Source: Rostratula benghalensis (lineage: Eukaryota; Chordata; Aves; Charadriiformes; Rostratulidae). Taken from it: 64,000 nucleotides of DNA. The translations under genes were made by a program, and so were the position numbers. The notes under the pieces are model-generated. The model was not told where the DNA came from and made no database searches. It worked only from the letters and a program-made list of their open reading frames with translations. The DNA is taken from positions 2,175,651-2,239,650 of the forward strand of contig VXAI01000135.1 of NCBI GenBank assembly GCA_013399305.1. Reading direction: 5' to 3'. Below are positions 1 through 12,011 of this stretch, in pieces (positions within the stretch are counted from its first letter, which is position 1; each line of letters begins with the position of its first letter).

Positions 1-310
1 GGCAGCGGGAGGAAGGTGTAAAATGAAATTAAATCAGAGTGCTAGCGTTTCATAGGAAAGTTGAACTGATGCCTGGAGCTATTCCAGGGGCAGGCAGCAG
101 AGAGTCGTGCCTGAGATTTGCTCTCTAATTGCCCACAGTGGGGAGGAGACTGTTTCTAGTCATCTGTGCATTGAGTTGACACGGCCTCTGGAGTCCTGCG
201 AGCGGAGCTTTACATTTGCCTTGTGAAATATTTCTTAGTTCAAACAGGTATTGCTGAGGAATAGCGCTAGGCACGGGGAGAAGCAGGGAGAGAACGAGCG
301 GGTAACTCAC
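1..310 (-). other. FETUB: FETUB intron 1 (partial)
   Basis: This is sequence downstream of the FETUB exon 1 donor on the minus strand. I see no second exon, no repeat and no open frame with fetuin character here, so exon 2 must lie beyond the left edge. Confidence 0.7.
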
Positions 311-532
311 CTGAGGATGCTCTCGCACACTGAAAATCCGGTAGAGCCTGAGGACGTAGCCCTCCCTTCGGTGAGCGTTGATGTGGTGGAGGGCCAGGTC
401 TGCAGCCTCCTCTGCTGCCCTGCCATCGCAGCTGGGGGACAGCAGCACCGCCGGCCCCTCGCTGCCAGGATGGGGGGCAGCCCAGGGGCACAGCACCTGC
501 AGCCCAAAGAGCACCAGAAGCAAGAAAATCAT
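311..532 (-). CDS. FETUB: Fetuin-B, coding exon 1 (partial gene; runs off the left edge)
   Basis: This 74-codon first coding exon opens with a hydrophobic signal peptide (about residues 1-19) and continues into the first cystatin-like domain. Visible family marks are the single N-terminal cysteine (C35), the segment HHINAHRREGYVLRL, which resembles the start of mammalian fetuin-B, and a clean phase-0 donor (CAG then GTGAGT) at 310-305. Fetuin-B is a liver-secreted plasma protein; in mammals it inhibits the astacin protease ovastacin and so prevents premature hardening of the egg coat. Exon 2 and beyond are not in the window; bases 1-310 are intron. The next gene upstream on the same strand is AHSG, matching the known AHSG-FETUB tandem order. 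The choice of FETUB over another fetuin rests on the GYVLRL segment and on gene order; I am fairly sure. Confidence 0.85.
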
Positions 533-609
533 CCTGGTGCGAGAAGCAGGGCAGCAGTGGGGATGGCAGGGCAGTGGGGAGGGGCTGGCTGGTCCTGGTA
601 AAGGACACT

Positions 610-617
610 CTTTATCA
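610..617 (-). promoter_or_regulatory. FETUB: TATA-like box of FETUB
   Basis: On the minus strand this reads TGATAAAG, about 78 bases upstream of the FETUB start codon. Transcription would begin near 585-580 and give a short 5' leader of about 50 bases. The match is imperfect, so the assignment depends mainly on position. Confidence 0.4.
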
Positions 618-686
618 GCTCCTGTCCCCTTTTTGTTTCGTTCTGACCATCACCTTTAAACCTGCAGCTGCGACAGCAAACACCGG

Positions 687-699
687 GTCAATGATTACA
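687..699. promoter_or_regulatory. FETUB: Candidate HNF1 site upstream of FETUB
   Basis: The plus strand reads GTCAATGATTACA. It matches the HNF1 palindrome GTTAATNATTAAC at 9 of 12 specified positions and lies about 100 bases upstream of the predicted start site. HNF1 is a main driver of liver genes, including fetuins, so the site fits. Function is inferred, not shown. Confidence 0.4.
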
Positions 700-780
700 A
701 GCTTTTATGAAAGTGCTGTTACTGCCTCTGGGAGCAGAGATCACTTTCTCCTTCTGGCTTTACATCTCCAGATCCTATAA

Positions 781-789
781 CTTTGACCT
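781..789 (-). promoter_or_regulatory. FETUB: Candidate nuclear-receptor (HNF4-type) half site
   Basis: On the minus strand this reads AGGTCAAAG, the strong half of a DR1 element of the type bound by HNF4. The second half is poor. It lies about 200 bases upstream of the predicted FETUB start, next to the HNF1-like site, which together resemble a liver promoter. Confidence 0.3.
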
Positions 790-799
790 CCTCGCAAGG

Positions 800-3700
800 G
801 ACAAGAATATACACACAGAGCTGCTTTCTTTGAAACCAGAATTGCCTAAAACCCGTGTGCAGGAGAGGTCTGGCTCCATCTCTGTTCTGAGATCCAGGTC
901 TTCTCCTAGATAAGACAATGACAGAGGTCTCAGGAATTTGAACAGGAACTGAATAATGGCCACAGAGAAGACTGGTTTTACACTTTGGATTTGTGACATG
1001 CTAATTGTAAACAAATACACTGACCCTGTGTTCTGTGTGGTCAGTTTGGGTGGGATGGAAAGCTCGGTTTGGGCTCATTCTTTGGGCATCTCTACTCCTT
1101 TGGGGACCTTAGCCCAGGCCCAGCCAGCGCAGTGCAGTTCATCTACAGAGAAGCCTGTGGACAAATGGCCTGCCCAAGCCCTGAGATACTCCTAGATAAC
1201 ACGATAATAAGGCAGAGTGAAGAATTAATGGTGTCATCGGGGTGTCTGCTTTGCAGCAGAAATTTCCAGTGTGTTTACCTGGGATTTACCGTTCCCTGTA
1301 AATGAATACAGTAGCAGAGATGGGGTAAGCTTTGTTCCAGCCCCAAAGACTTCACTTCTGCTGGTGGGATGGTGCAAAATGAGCCGTTGTAAGAGGTTGG
1401 AGGAGACAGACAATAAGTGAATCAGGGTGATCCAAACAGTCTTAGGGCTCCATTTCAGGCTTTATTCCCTCTCAGTGCCTTGACTCCAGCCCACTTGTCT
1501 TTTGTGGCTTAAAACTCTCAATTTATCAACACCTTCCAGGGACTGATCCCTGGCTCTGCGTTCCCTGAGCCCCATTTCCTGCTTCACCCCATCTTCTCCC
1601 AGCCTCTGACTTTGTTCTCGCTGCCACATTGTGCAGAGTGCTCTGCCAGCCTGCCAGCACGACGTCTTGTTTCTGACACCAGGGAGCGAGTCTTGTTTCC
1701 CTTTCTCTCCTCCCATCTGAAGGTTTTTGGCTGCCCCTGCTTCCAGCCCTCGCCCGGCAGCGCTGGGTTTGTGTTCCCCTGGGCTGAGGGGCAGGTACAG
1801 CTGCAGATGAACTCCACTGCTCCTTGTAACGTGCTGCTGCATTTCTGGTGCCTGAGTTAAGAACCGTCTGAAATTACATGCTGGGAGGGGAGAGGAAGGT
1901 GGGCTGTGAGAAAGCTGCAGACCTGGGGCTGACTGACCTCCTGAAGGGAGAATCTGGCAGAAAGAACTTTGTAAAGACAAGAAAGTGTGGAACACAAACT
2001 GGAGTGTGAGGTGTCTTTGTTTGACTTCTTGTAGCCAGTGCCTTCCTCCTTACGTCACCTCTTGCTCTTTTTCTTTTTTTTTTTTTCTTTTTTTTTCCCC
2101 TGTAAATTATTCTTTTTGACCCTAGAATCAAGGTAAATGTACATCGAGCTGTTTCTTTGCCAGTTCACATCACCTTGTGTAGCTCTCCCAGATGTAGCCC
2201 TGACTCCTCTGTGCACTGATCCCATAACTGCCTCTTGGCCAGGTAATTCAGGACCTTACTTCTGTGTTTGGTTCAGTGTTACTGCCTCCTTCGTATCGCA
2301 CGGTCAGAACTGGCCCAAGGAAAAGATTCTCACCTGCTTCATCACCAGCTCCTTGGCCTCCCTGACCACTGCCACATCCCACCCCGGTTTCACCCGAAGG
2401 CGGCCCCATGAGCTCATGGCTCCAGGCCTGAGGAGCAGGGGAATCGGTCCAGCAATGCCCCGTGTGTAATTATTTTAGCACTGCTCGCTGCTCTGCTTTC
2501 ATTCCTTTCCCACAACACTAAATAATACACGGTGACCCTGGGGGAAGCCCTTCGCTGGCCCAGCAGCTCCCCCAGCACCCACAGCTCACCCCACACCACG
2601 CAGGATTGCTTTACCTTTGGCTGGTCCCTCGCTGCTGAACTCCGAGGCTGCTCTGCCCGCTGAGAGACTGTGCTGTGCTCTCTGTCCACTCTCAGGTGAT
2701 TTGCTGAGTACAGGAGAAAAAGGGGCATGGGAAATGCTGCAGTGTGGCACCTGGGAGGGTACCAGAAGCCGGGCACCCATTTCCCTGGCCCTTGTTTTCT
2801 GTCACAGGGGTCTCTGTGGTCACAGCTCTCTGCTGCATGGCACCAAGCACCTTTACTGTGTTGAGTGAGGAAGGAAAAGTGCAGGTGAAGGACATAATGA
2901 TCTCGAGTTAACAGAACTGGAAAGTTTGGGGGGGTTAAAATTTTCAATCTTGTCACTTTTTTTTTTTTCCTGGTGGTATAACAGTGCTCCAGGCATGTTC
3001 TGCTGGGGGACAGCAGGAGGCCCAGGGAATGTCCATGGAAGGCTGGGTGGGATGATGGCCAGGGAGCCTTGCAACAGCACTGGGGCTGGAACCCTTCTAA
3101 GGAGACCTTGGTTGGTGGCAGGGGTGGAACCCTCAGGTAGCAGGAGAGAAGGGACACCTGGTCACCTCGGGTGTCCCCAGCCGCTCTGTGACCACGGGGC
3201 GAGGACTGATGCAGGGTCTGTGTCCGGGAGGAGGGGATGCAGGGGTGGATGTGGAGAAACTCTCCCGTAGCCATGGCAGGGGAACAGCCAGAGCAGCAAT
3301 GCAGGCTCGCTCACACTGCTCCTCCTGCCTGGGAACGTTCCCCTGCAGCGCAAGGATAATAACTCATTTTCTTCATCCTTACAGTCCATGGCATTTCTAT
3401 GGAGATGGGTGCCAGTTAGTACTGGCTGTGGTGGTGCCTCTTATAATGGGGAATTGTTATATCCCTGACTCTGCCCTTTGTGCGCTTCCTCCCACTGGAA
3501 AGGAAAAAAATTCCTCTGTTGAAGTAGCTGAGCTTAAAACATAGACACAGCTGGGAAGTCTGAGCATGTCCAGCCCAAGCAGCACACGCTTCAGCAAAAC
3601 GGGGTTTGAAAAAGCTGAAAAACATTGTCAGCCAGTGATGCAAACCTGACAACACTCGTCATGCTGCACCTCGGGGAAGGAGGCATTTGTATTTTATCTA

Positions 3701-5509
3701 TTGCCATGTCACAGCACTCGCTGCCCAGGGAGTCTGTTACTGAATCCTGACAGTTAGATTCCATGTGCAGGAATCCAAGGCCGCACTGGGGGGAGGCAAG
3801 GTGACTGCTTCAAAACAGGCATGGAAAACGTATCCTGGAGGGGCAAAATGTGGCCTTAAGAGGGCAAGTGTTAAAGGAGAAAGGAGCTGAGGTGCAGGCA
3901 CTAACTGGAATCATGGGAGAGCAAGAGCACAGAGCAATTCTGCTTTTTCCCCTTTTTTTTTTTTTTGTTTTTTTCCCTGTTTTGAGAAACAGCAGAGTTG
4001 GGCTGGGTGTAGATCATCTGTGGAGTGTGGAGGCTGCAGATGCCCTGCTACATGTCCTTGTGTTGTGTGGCTGGAAAGGGCAACAGGAAAATGCAGCATT
4101 TCTGGAGCTCAGAGATCCCCACGGGTAGGATTTCCTTTTGTAAGCAGACAGTTTCTGCCATCAGAGAAATTTCTAAGCCTGGAAAACTCTGTTTTCTATA
4201 AGTTAGTGCCTACTTCATTATATCCATGACAATTGGTATGGGTTGGTTAAGGCAATTCCTAGTTTTACAAGTACAAACCCAAGGAAAAGTGGTTGCTCCA
4301 GGCAAGTTAAAACCTCAGTCTCATGTATCTAATGTCACAGTAATGCAGATCATGGCCATTTCATGAAATCCCACGTGTCATGGGACGGGATGGGATGCCC
4401 ACCCACCTTAACCTCTTCAAGAAATGTATACAGCTTCCTGCCAGCACTTCTAAATGAGTGGCTGTGTGCAGAACATTCTGGAGTCCCTGCTTTACAGAAA
4501 AGCACAAAATCACTGAGCAGCTGCCTGGCAGGACTGCCTGCAACACACTTCCAGCAAGTACTCAGCACATTTGTGCATTCTTCCCTGTCAGCAGTGTGTG
4601 CCATGGCCTTAGACTGTGGCTGATGGGGTCGGGGCTGATTTCCCTCCTCCTTCCCCCTCCACACCCCAGCTGAAGCCCTGGTGCCAGTGTGTACGGCTGT
4701 CCTTTCCCCAGGGACACAGGCACCCTCTGTAGAACAGCCTGTTGCACCGTCACCAGAACAGCCCTTAGTTGTGTTGTTTCCTGCGGGTTGGAACCAGACC
4801 AGGACAGGTTATATTGCAGCAGTTCAGAACCCACACGTGTTCTGCAGCTTTTGCTGCCTGCATGCTGATGATCTTGTAGCCAGTTAAAGATTCATGATGT
4901 CTGCTCCCCGGGGTCTGCAGAATTCCAGCCTGGCTGGCAGTATCCATCCTTCCAGCCCCTCTCCCTCATTACTCCTCTGCCTAGCAGAGATTTTGCTCAC
5001 ACCCGTGTCAGAAACTCAGGGAAGGTGTGACTGCTAGCACAGCGGTAAATTGCCGTCTCTGGGTGCTGTTCTGAGAGACACGGGTCTGTAGTGTAGTTTT
5101 ATTCCCTTGAATTGGGAATATGGAATGCTGACCGTAGCCCCTGGTCACCCGGCACCGGGGGATGTGCTGGGAGGCAGAGAACACCCACGTGTTTGGCTGG
5201 AGGGGTCCATGCCTTCACCCCAACATCCAAAAGTGTGGAGGTGCTTCTGGCAGGTATCCAGTGCTAGCAGGCCCATGCTTGGAAAAAAGACCTTTTCTCC
5301 TGCCCCTTCTTTAGTGTTATTGGTGTGTGATCAAAAGAAAGGGCTGACCTGGATTTCTGCAGTGCTCGCTCAGCACCCACGCGTCCCCGGGAAGCTGAGG
5401 AGAGGGGCAGGAGCGCTCTGGTTTTGAAGAGGAGCCCAGGAAGTGACTCACAGCGCGGTGCGGGAGCTGCTCGACAGCCCCACGGCAGAATATACAGAGA
5501 GGAGGTACC
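800..5509. other. FETUB-AHSG intergenic spacer
   Basis: About 4.7 kb between the FETUB promoter and the AHSG 3' end. I see only short uncorrelated reading frames, a pyrimidine/T-rich run near 2065-2100, T-runs near 2958 and 3951, and no CR1 element. No RNA gene or third gene could be recognised. Confidence 0.6.
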
Positions 5510-5529
5510 AAGGCGTGTCCGTGGAACGT

Positions 5530-5535
5530 TTTATT
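5530..5535 (-). terminator. AHSG: AHSG polyadenylation signal
   Basis: On the minus strand this is a canonical AATAAA, 317 bases beyond the AHSG stop codon. It is the first such hexamer downstream of the stop that I noticed. It predicts a 3' UTR of about 340 bases ending near 5510. Confidence 0.6.
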
Positions 5536-5851
5536 CAAGTAACCTTTTGGGAGGTGTTTCTGTCTCGAAGCTACAACTGTTGGGTAGCTGTTACAACAGC
5601 TTCATTGAAACATTATTTTTCTGTATTTTAGCTAGGGCATCCCTGCCTGTAGAGAAAACAACCGCTACGTGTTGTAATCACCCAGATTTTGGGGCAGGCC
5701 TTCGCAAGGTGCTGGCCTCGGCTCTGCTCTCTGGAGGGCAGGACTCATTTGGGCTCGGGGACCAGCGTTCTCACCTATGTGATGCTGTGGCCTGGGAGAT
5801 GCTGCTGCTGCTCACTGACCCCTGGGTAGCCGTACCCGTGTCTGGAGCAGC

Positions 5852-8800
5852 CTAGATTCTGAAATGCCGAATCTTGCCCGGGCAGGGAGGAGGAGGAGGC
5901 ACGAAGCCAACTGGTCGAGGTACCTTGTCGTGCTGAACAGCCTCTGCCACTGCCCTCTTCGCTACGGGTTTGGCTGAGAGCACGGAGGTAGGGAATTCTG
6001 AGGAGGCAGACTCGGACGCCACAGGGTTATTGTGGGAAAGCCTGAGGTTGTGGTTGGTGAAGCCTTGGGCAACACTGGGCACCAGACCTGCTGATGTGTC
6101 TTGTCCTGGTTGAGAGTAGGTGACTCCAGGCTGGAAAAGGAAGAGAGTTTGTGTTCAGTGACTCGGGGCTATTGATACCTTTCGAGGTACCCTGCTCCCA
6201 GCTAGATACAGACCTGCAACCCGGGCATGGAGAGCTCCTGACCATCACACAGCTTTCATGTGCGTTTGAGTACAGACCTGGGAGCCCGGGGACACATTTT
6301 TAATGTCTGGGGGATCATTAGCACCAAATTCTGTGCCATGTGAACTTTCAGGGCCACCTGTGCTGCTGGCAAACACTGAAGACCAGCAGTCTTAGGCTTC
6401 CTCTCATCTCCCTCCAGACAGCTAAATACTACTGCCTAGTGCTCTGGTCTGTGTTCAACCTCCACCCAGCCCTTCTGAGACCACGAGGAGGCTCAGACAC
6501 CTCGGGATCACTGCAGAGATGTTTCCCTCCTCCAGCTGCAGCACCGAACCACTACTAGCAAAATCCCCACCTGGTTTCATCTGCCACCATGGCTCGTTTG
6601 TGTTTTACATCTCTCTGCCCAGTCCCCCTCGCTAAGCAGAGCTTGGTTCCCTGTGCCCTCCCAGTGGGGTGAAGCTCCCGAGTGGGGAGGATTCCACTTC
6701 GTAGAGCCCGGGTGGCAGAGGTGACATAAATCCCCTGGCACAGAAAGGCACAGGATAATCAGGAGCTACCTTGCCTTGGTTTTCAGGATATAAAATTAAA
6801 GCAGAGAGCTAATGCAGCCTCCAGTGAACGAGGTAAACTCTGGGTGGTTGCTTCTGGCTTTACCAGTAGAATACTCTGGCAGGGAAGGGAGCATGTGGTG
6901 TGGTACCTGGTGTCCATAGAGCTGGCAGTCCACACTCAGGTCCTCAGAGGGGCGTATTAACCGTGATGCTGTGCAGAACCCAAAATTCTGGCAAAGCAGA
7001 ACACAGTCAAGAGAGAGTGGTTATAAAACAGAGGAGACCTGCGTGACAACTTTGAATCTCGGTACATTTAGAAATAGCTACATCTTCTCCTGTTTTATCT
7101 GAGCAGCAAAGGGCTTGCTTTTCAGTCTGTTGGACTCAGAGCCAAGGTGGTTAAATGCATGACTGGCAAACAAGACAGAGCCCTGTGTTCTTCTCCAGTA
7201 AGATCCTTTGTAGGTCTGGATATGAGGGAGGGAGAGAATATGTGTAGGAACTGAGTTAAAAGGTTCCCACCTTCTAAACCTGCCTGGGCCTCCATCTCCT
7301 CATAAGCAAAAGAAGAATTTTCCATGATAAAGAGGACAGTGTCATTCTCAAGAGCAATCAGAAGGAAGCACACTGGCAGCATGCAGTTGTGGGTTGGGAA
7401 AGAGATGGCCCAGGTGCTCATGTTAAGAAGAGTAAAGAATAACATTTGTACTCTTGCTGAAAAATACCTTGTGCTAGGGACACTTTGCACCTTTTTGAAA
7501 GATGTGCAAACACAGGAGGGTTCAGTCCAGATTGATGATGAGAAGAGAAAGGTGTGGTTCAGCTTTAGGAGCTGAGGACTGGAGGGTCTCATGATGGCAT
7601 TTGCCTCTGGCTCTCTCCTCCTGGCCCAGCTCCATCCCGGGGCTGGGGAGCTGGCACTGAGGTGTGGGGGTACTCACAGACTGGTCCTCGGGCAGCAGCT
7701 GACAGCCCTCCACGTTCTCCTTCGCTTCTCCCAGAGAGCAGTTGGTGGCGGCCACAGCAAACTCCACGAAGACGCTGTGCACTGGGTGATACTGGTGAAA
7801 TGGAAAACTGTGTAAGGGGCTTTGCACTGAGAGACTGCAGGGCTGCTAAGGAAAGGTGAAAGCCAAATGTCGTGGCGTCTGGCTGTGCATCTCCCGCTGA
7901 AGGCAGAGGCAGCCCTGTGGCTAACAGGACACAGGATGCTCGGGGAATGCAGAGCAGTTCCTTGGGGCAGTTGAGAGCCAGGTACATGCCTTCCCCAACA
8001 TAACCAGGTAGCACTGGAGAGCGAGCCAGAGCAGACACTGCCCGGCAGGTTAGACTCAGCCATCACACTTACCTGGATCCTGGCTCTCCCGATCTCCAGC
8101 AGCCGGAGGTAGGGCTCGGTGGATTTGCTGTTGTGGTCGTTGAGCGCAGCCGTAACGGTGGCCAGCACCTCGGTGTTGTTGAGGCTCGCCAGCAGCGGGC
8201 AGTCGGGGCACATCTGAAGGAGGTCTTCACTTGAGTCTGCGGGAGGAACCAGACAGATTCCGTTCTGCTTAGAGCCTCGGTCCTTCTGAAAGGTGTTTTA
8301 TGGACCTGTTCAGTCAGACAAACCAGGCACTGCCTGCCCAAGGCGTTTCTGCAGCGCAGACCATAGATGGCACCATCCCACACCACTTGGGCCACACCAG
8401 AGCTTCTGCTGGAGAAGTGCTGTGGACATCAACAGCACATCCTGTATGTTCTCGGGTTTTAATCAATTCTCTTTCTGGCAAACAACCCATGACACCAACG
8501 AAAAGATGTCTCTGCTCACACACAGGATGGTGGAAAAATGAAGAGTGGACTAGATTGGACTCGATGATCTGAAAGGCCCCTTCCAACCCAGGAAAATTCT
8601 TTGATTCTAGGAAGAAATTTCCCTTTATTGGAGCTGTGTTTGAGCATGTTGCTTCATTCACTCCCCAGTTTTGGAAGCTGTACTGAAAACGTCTACAGAG
8701 AGAAGAGAGCTCATACAGAGTAAAGGGACCTCGTGCAGAGCACACAGAACTGAGGTTCCACTTTGCCATGGCAATATTGGAAATGCTGGGTTTGGTAAAT

Positions 8801-11800
8801 AAGCAGTGTCTGGCAAAGGGGCTCTGAAGATCTAGGAAATTCAGTCCAGCGAGGAATCACGTTCTCGAGGCCACACTGCTGAGTGACAAGCCACGGTCCC
8901 AGCAGCCTCTGGGTGGGAACTGAGAATTGCTCCCCAGGCAGTCCCAGAGCCTCTTAATTGTCACAGTCAGGAGGAGCAAAGAGGAAGGGCTGGGTTTGTA
9001 GGTGAATGAAATCAGGAAAGGGGAAAGAAATGCCTTTCAAAACAGCTGGGTTTATAAAACCTATTAACTGCCTTCCTTTGTGCCATGTTTGTACACAGCC
9101 CTTGCTGGCTTTCAGAGTCAGAGAAGCTGGTGAAGGGTAAGCACTGCTGTGCTAATCCCCCAGCCTCGGGATTAAACCCAAAGAGCAAAGTCTTTACCTG
9201 CGTGTGAGTGGCATTTGCTAGCGAGTACAGATAACTTTCCATTCAGCTTCTGCAATTTGACATCACAGTCACCCTCAACTGCCTAGAGAGAGACAAAAAT
9301 CAAAGGGTTACATCATTCAGATAAAGAGGAATTTCTGAAAAGGGCAGCTATTACTGAATTCAGCAGAACAGATCCCAGCTGAGTGTTCCTGGCAAAATCA
9401 GGCGATTGCAAAGAGGCTGCTGGGCGGGTGCTGAGGTTTTGAGAGAGGCAGAGCAGAGCTGCTGTGTTTGCATCCAAATCTGGGTCTCAGCAGCATCAGA
9501 AGTGCCTGCCTGGCCAGATTATGGACATGTGCTGCAGGCTCCTCTCTCAGAAAGAGCAAAGAATATGAACACTGACGAATGAAGGCTTCTGCAGAGCTGT
9601 TTGATGATGTTCTCACTGGTCTCACTGGTCTCAGCTGGTCAGTGGCCATGGGCACTGCTGCCTGGGCCGGCTGGCCCATGGCAACCCCATCCAGCAGTGG
9701 AAGAGATGGCAAGGGCAGAGCTGGAGCCCCCGGGAAGAGGGAATGGTTAGAGTTACCTCCCCCAGGATGGGAAACGGGATCTGAGCCCCGGTGACTTCTG
9801 GGCTGGATGATGATTCCAGTTCAGTCATGAGCTCTGTGAACTGGGCCCACGCTAGGAACAGAGGCTGAGACTGGCAGAGGCTGACCATGCCTTGTGCCCA
9901 GAAAGAGGAGCTGCTGATGCTCAGACAGCACCTCCACCCCTCTGCCTGGGGAGAGCTCTTCACGGATGGGTCACACTTGTGTGAGAACTGAATATCTGAG
10001 GCCAGTGGATTCCAGCAGAGCTTTACTTCTGCAGTCATGGGCAGCCTGGATGGAATTTCAGCAGGTAACCTCCCGCATGTAGCCAAGGGAGGGCTGTGTT
10101 TGGGGGATGTCAGGCTGAGAGTGACCTGTCCTCCTCACATAACGGGGTGTGGGAGAAACCCAGGAGTGAAATCCTTCATCACACGAAGGCAACTACATCA
10201 GGAAGGAGGTTACAAGCGCTTGGTGGTACCAGCCATCGGCGGACTCGGGAGGAGCTGGGGTGTGGGGTACTCACGTGTTGGGTGAAGCTCCGCACTGTGC
10301 AGTTGGCAAGAGGCGTGGGGCTGAGAATGTGGCACGTGGTCTCTAGCAAGTCAAGTTCCAGAAACATGATGTCATTATTCAGCCCCTGGAAGACAAAAAA
10401 AAAACAAACCCCACACCAGGAACTGTAGGAATTACTTCACAAAACATCAGCAGGTTTCTTCCCTGGGGCTGTGTGCCATGGCCTCCAGGTATACACCAGT
10501 ATACACCAGTAGAACTGAGCGGGTCCTTACTGTTTAACTTCACAGCAAACAGCACCCACATTTTGGCTGGAGTTAGTCAGGATGGTCACACGGATTTTTT
10601 CCAGCTAAGGAACTGGCCCATCAATTTTGGAAAGTCCATGCTGTACGCAGTGGGTCAGCTCTCTTACCTTCACTTGATTTTATATTTTTCTTACGGGTGT
10701 TTTTAAAAGCCCCAATGCTGGCTTTGTTGATGAATTCCTCTAACCAGATACCAAATAAGCACTGGTGCAGCTTGTTCCACCTGGTCCTTTGGAATGACTC
10801 TGAGTTGCTCCAAGGTGGGCTCTCAGTCACAAGTGATGTCATCGAAACCAGTGAAATTATTTTCGTGTAAAAGCATTGAATTTGAGCAAGGCAGTGTCAG
10901 CAGTGTTTCTGTGTGGGTAACTGAGGCACACTTCTTTTCTACTCTCATGAATGAGATGAGCTTTAGTCTCTTGTAGGTATCCCCTCTCTCATACCAAGTA
11001 GAAAACAGCCATGGAGTTTCATTCATGTTAATATTTGGGACCGTTTTCAGTGTTTTGAGGGAATTCAAGGGTTGGAATGGGCACATACATTGCATTCACA
11101 AGCGTTCCTGCAGCCTTTCTAGCTGACTACAACCACGTCAGTGGGTCTCGGTGAAAATGAGACCACAGGCCCCAGTTAGTTCCACTCAGCTCCCTTGTCA
11201 GCTCCCTGGGATATTCGGTAAAATGGACACAGTCACTCAGTGTGGAGTTATGATAGGTGTGCCCTTAGCCAATAACTAATGACCTGGGTCGTGACAGTTA
11301 ACGCTCACGGTTTCTCCCCAGAGGAGCTGCTGGGCTGATGCACCCGCACTTGGGCAGACCTGCCCTTCCAAGTGGGCTGCAAACAGAGCCCCTATTAGCT
11401 CTGTCCCTAATGTAGTGTGCACCTCCCTCTGCCCCTCTGTTCTGCTCTTTGAGGTCCATCCCGCTGACCTGCGTTCCCCACCGGGACGCGGTGGCCTTGC
11501 CCCGATAAAATCAACAGAGGGCGGGGATTGACCCTTGGCAGGGCTCGCGGCTCCTCCCGAGCATCCCCAGCCTGGCACCACAGGCTCCTCACTTACCTGG
11601 GACACCACCCGCACGTTGTCGATTCTGTTTAAGGCAAACTTGTACCCGTGGCGACTGTGGCCATTAATATAATTCACAGCAAACTCGGCTGCTGCCTCCG
11701 CTTCTGGGTCATCGCAGCCCAGGGGAGCCGGGGGGGGAGCTGCGGGCACAGCTCCGTGGGCCGGGAGCTGGAGGAGCAGTACTAGAGCCACTAGTGCCTT

Positions 11801-11803
11801 CAT
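5852..11803 (-). CDS. AHSG: Fetuin-A (alpha-2-HS-glycoprotein), complete seven-exon gene
   Basis: Coding exons, in transcript order, are 11803-11597, 10385-10275, 9282-9198, 8236-8073, 7791-7678, 6987-6907 and 6130-5852. All introns are GT-AG, and together they encode 346 residues. Signal peptide is about residues 1-17. Cystatin domain 1 spans roughly 27-135 and domain 2 roughly 136-250; a Pro/Ser-rich tail ends in PPCPGKIRHFRI. Cysteines at 30, 87, 98, 112, 130, 144, 147, 207, 219, 232, 248 and 337 give the 12 of the fetuin-A pattern, with C30-C337 the expected long-range bridge. Sequons occur at N97 (NCT), N154 (NNT) and N206 (NCS). LDLLETTCH, PTPLANCTV and FVEFAVAATNC are typical of the family. 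Fetuin-A is a liver plasma glycoprotein that binds calcium phosphate and limits soft-tissue calcification. Human fetuin-A is 367 residues, so this tail is somewhat shorter. The exon 6 donor (GTACCA) is weak. Identification is secure. Confidence 0.95.
8546..8610 (+). mobile_element. CR1 LINE 3' stub in AHSG intron 3
   Basis: The segment has the terminal CR1 signature: GACTCGATGATCTGAAAGG, then CCTTCCAACCCA and a decayed TTTGATTCTAG tail. Only about 65 bases remain. It is antisense to AHSG. Confidence 0.8.
10491..10510 (+). repeat. 10-bp tandem duplication
   Basis: ATACACCAGT occurs twice in direct succession within AHSG intron 1, with no functional sign. Confidence 0.8.
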
Positions 11804-11883
11804 GGCACCCGAGGAAAGGCCACCCCCTTCAGCCCTGGGACCACTGCTGAGGTGGCAGGTAGGGAGCTAGAGCTGGGGTCTCA

Positions 11884-11891
11884 TTTATATA
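11884..11891 (-). promoter_or_regulatory. AHSG: AHSG TATA box
   Basis: The minus strand reads TATATAAA about 81 bases upstream of the start codon. With usual spacing, transcription starts near 11860 and the 5' leader is about 55 bases. This is a strong match for a tissue-specific liver gene. Confidence 0.75.
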
Positions 11892-12006
11892 GTACATACC
11901 ACAGACTTCGCATGAGCGCATGTCTGGGATTTGTCCCAGTTCCAAGAGGCATTGCAAACAACAGCAGAGCAAAGTAAATGTTAGGACATCAAGCAGGCTG
12001 ATTAAT

Positions 12007-12011
12007 ATTGG
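12007..12011 (-). promoter_or_regulatory. AHSG: CCAAT box upstream of AHSG
   Basis: The minus strand reads GGCCAAT inside TTTGGCCAATATTAAT, about 120 bases upstream of the TATA box. The overlapping TTGGCCAA also resembles an NF1-type half-site pair. Its role is inferred from position. Confidence 0.4.

Larger units (their letters stand above)
6131..11596 (-). other. AHSG: AHSG introns
   Basis: Intron spans are 10386-11596, 9283-10274, 8237-9197, 7792-8072, 6988-7677 and 6131-6906. Phases are 0, 0, 1, 0, 0, 0, the usual fetuin layout. The only clear repeat is a CR1 3' stub in intron 3 (8546-8610). Intron 2 to 3 sequence has nothing else recognisable, apart from a short 10-bp tandem at 10491-10510. 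I saw no nested RNA gene. Confidence 0.8.
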
